Below are positions 63,794 through 64,000 of a stretch of DNA of 64,000 nt, piece by piece. The first letter of the stretch is position 1, and every line of letters begins with the position of its first letter. The notes below the pieces were generated by a model, which saw only the letters and a list, made by a program, of their open reading frames with translations, made no database searches and had not been told where the DNA came from. This stretch comes from JBAXGW01 sp037139195. Its GTDB lineage: Bacteria > Bacteroidota > Bacteroidia > Bacteroidales > JAHJDW01. The stretch is taken from the NCBI GenBank assembly GCA_037139195.1, contig JBAXGW010000018.1:1-64000 (forward strand), written 5' to 3'. The position numbers and the translations under genes were made by a program.

Positions 63794-64000
63794 TCATTTT
63801 TCAGCTATAACTATACCAACTCTTTCAATATGTTCAAGTAATTCTTTATTTGAAATTTGATGGTATATTGAAATATCAAAAGAGTATGGAAGAAACAAAT
63901 CATCAAGTTTTGATTCAATTTTATTTAGAATTGACAAATTAAGACCTTCACCTTTCAATGTAATATCAATATCTGAACCATTTTTATAATTTCCTTTGGC
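63794..64000 (-). CDS. nucleotidyltransferase-domain protein, 5' end beyond the window
   Basis: The last 68 codons are in frame to the window edge and start AKGNYKNGSDIDITLKGEG, the GSxxDxD metal-binding motif of MNT/KNTase-type nucleotidyltransferases. The end reads LPYSFDISIYHQISNKELLEHIERVG, typical of the small MNT proteins of HEPN/MNT pairs. The stop is TGA at 63796-63794. The N-terminus is missing. Its partner, if any, lies outside the window. Confidence 0.8.
   Translation of the reverse strand, partial: AKGNYKNGSDIDITLKGEGLNLSILNKIESKLDDLFLPYSFDISIYHQISNKELLEHIERVGIVIAEK

Overview
The window is AT-rich chromosomal DNA of a Bacteroidota (Bacteroidetes) bacterium. The main reasons are several proteins with type IX secretion (T9SS) sorting tails, the gliding/T9SS lipoproteins GldB and SprE (PorW), a fused MurF-alanine racemase, bactofilin, DUF2795, many LxxC lipoproteins, and promoters of the Bacteroidota type (TTTG, 19-21 bp, TAnnTTTG) with almost no Shine-Dalgarno sequences. 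MqnC indicates menaquinone synthesis by the futalosine route. I cannot place it below phylum level.

Layout. 1-10999: housekeeping genes (dnaG, two tiny lipoproteins and mqnC on the minus strand; pepA, pdxA, murF-alr, lipB and a MORN/TonB protein on the plus strand). 11000-13294: a 21-bp phased repeat array in front of an XRE regulator, a lipoprotein with a strong terminator, then a GC-richer nested palindromic element. 13295-25623: C69 dipeptidase, hydrolase, SulP transporter, PAP2 phosphatase, mazG, a GT-C-like membrane protein, a PagL-like protein, a GIN-domain lipoprotein, a GNAT enzyme and a DUF2157/DUF4401 membrane pair. 25767-28910: a secreted protein with 14 propeller repeats. 29000-40113: proS, envelope proteins, a cobalamin adenosyltransferase, DUF2795, a large T9SS cargo gene broken by one in-frame TGA, and a TlpA-like thioredoxin. 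40354-50407: secA, three tRNAs (Thr, Tyr, Gly), an AsmA-like/GT51 protein, a 46-residue lipoprotein, sprE, bactofilin and the AtpZ-like start of an ATP synthase cluster whose usual next genes are absent.

50408-55540 is an accessory island. It holds two orphan Rhs C-terminal tips. The first carries an HExxH zincin-like domain and is followed through an ATGA overlap by a lipoprotein. The second is followed by two genes, a TPR lipoprotein and a small membrane protein, each joined by ATGA. A RelB/RelE-type toxin-antitoxin pair lies between them. A 106-bp direct repeat with one mismatch (50826-50931 and 53455-53560) brackets the first Rhs tip, its lipoprotein and the toxin-antitoxin pair, so this 2.5-kb block looks like an exchangeable cassette. 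Other dispersed repeats (REP-like palindromes, a TTTCTTTTG hairpin) cluster at its ends.

55552-64000 returns to ordinary genes: a T9SS type B cargo protein, gldB, an ICMT-like methyltransferase, a SufT-like DUF59 protein, pyk, a DUF1566 T9SS protein and the 3' end of a nucleotidyltransferase gene cut by the window edge.

The most promising items are the bracketed Rhs/lipoprotein/toxin-antitoxin cassette, the three-gene ATGA-coupled second Rhs cassette, and the 21-bp phased array abutting the XRE promoter.
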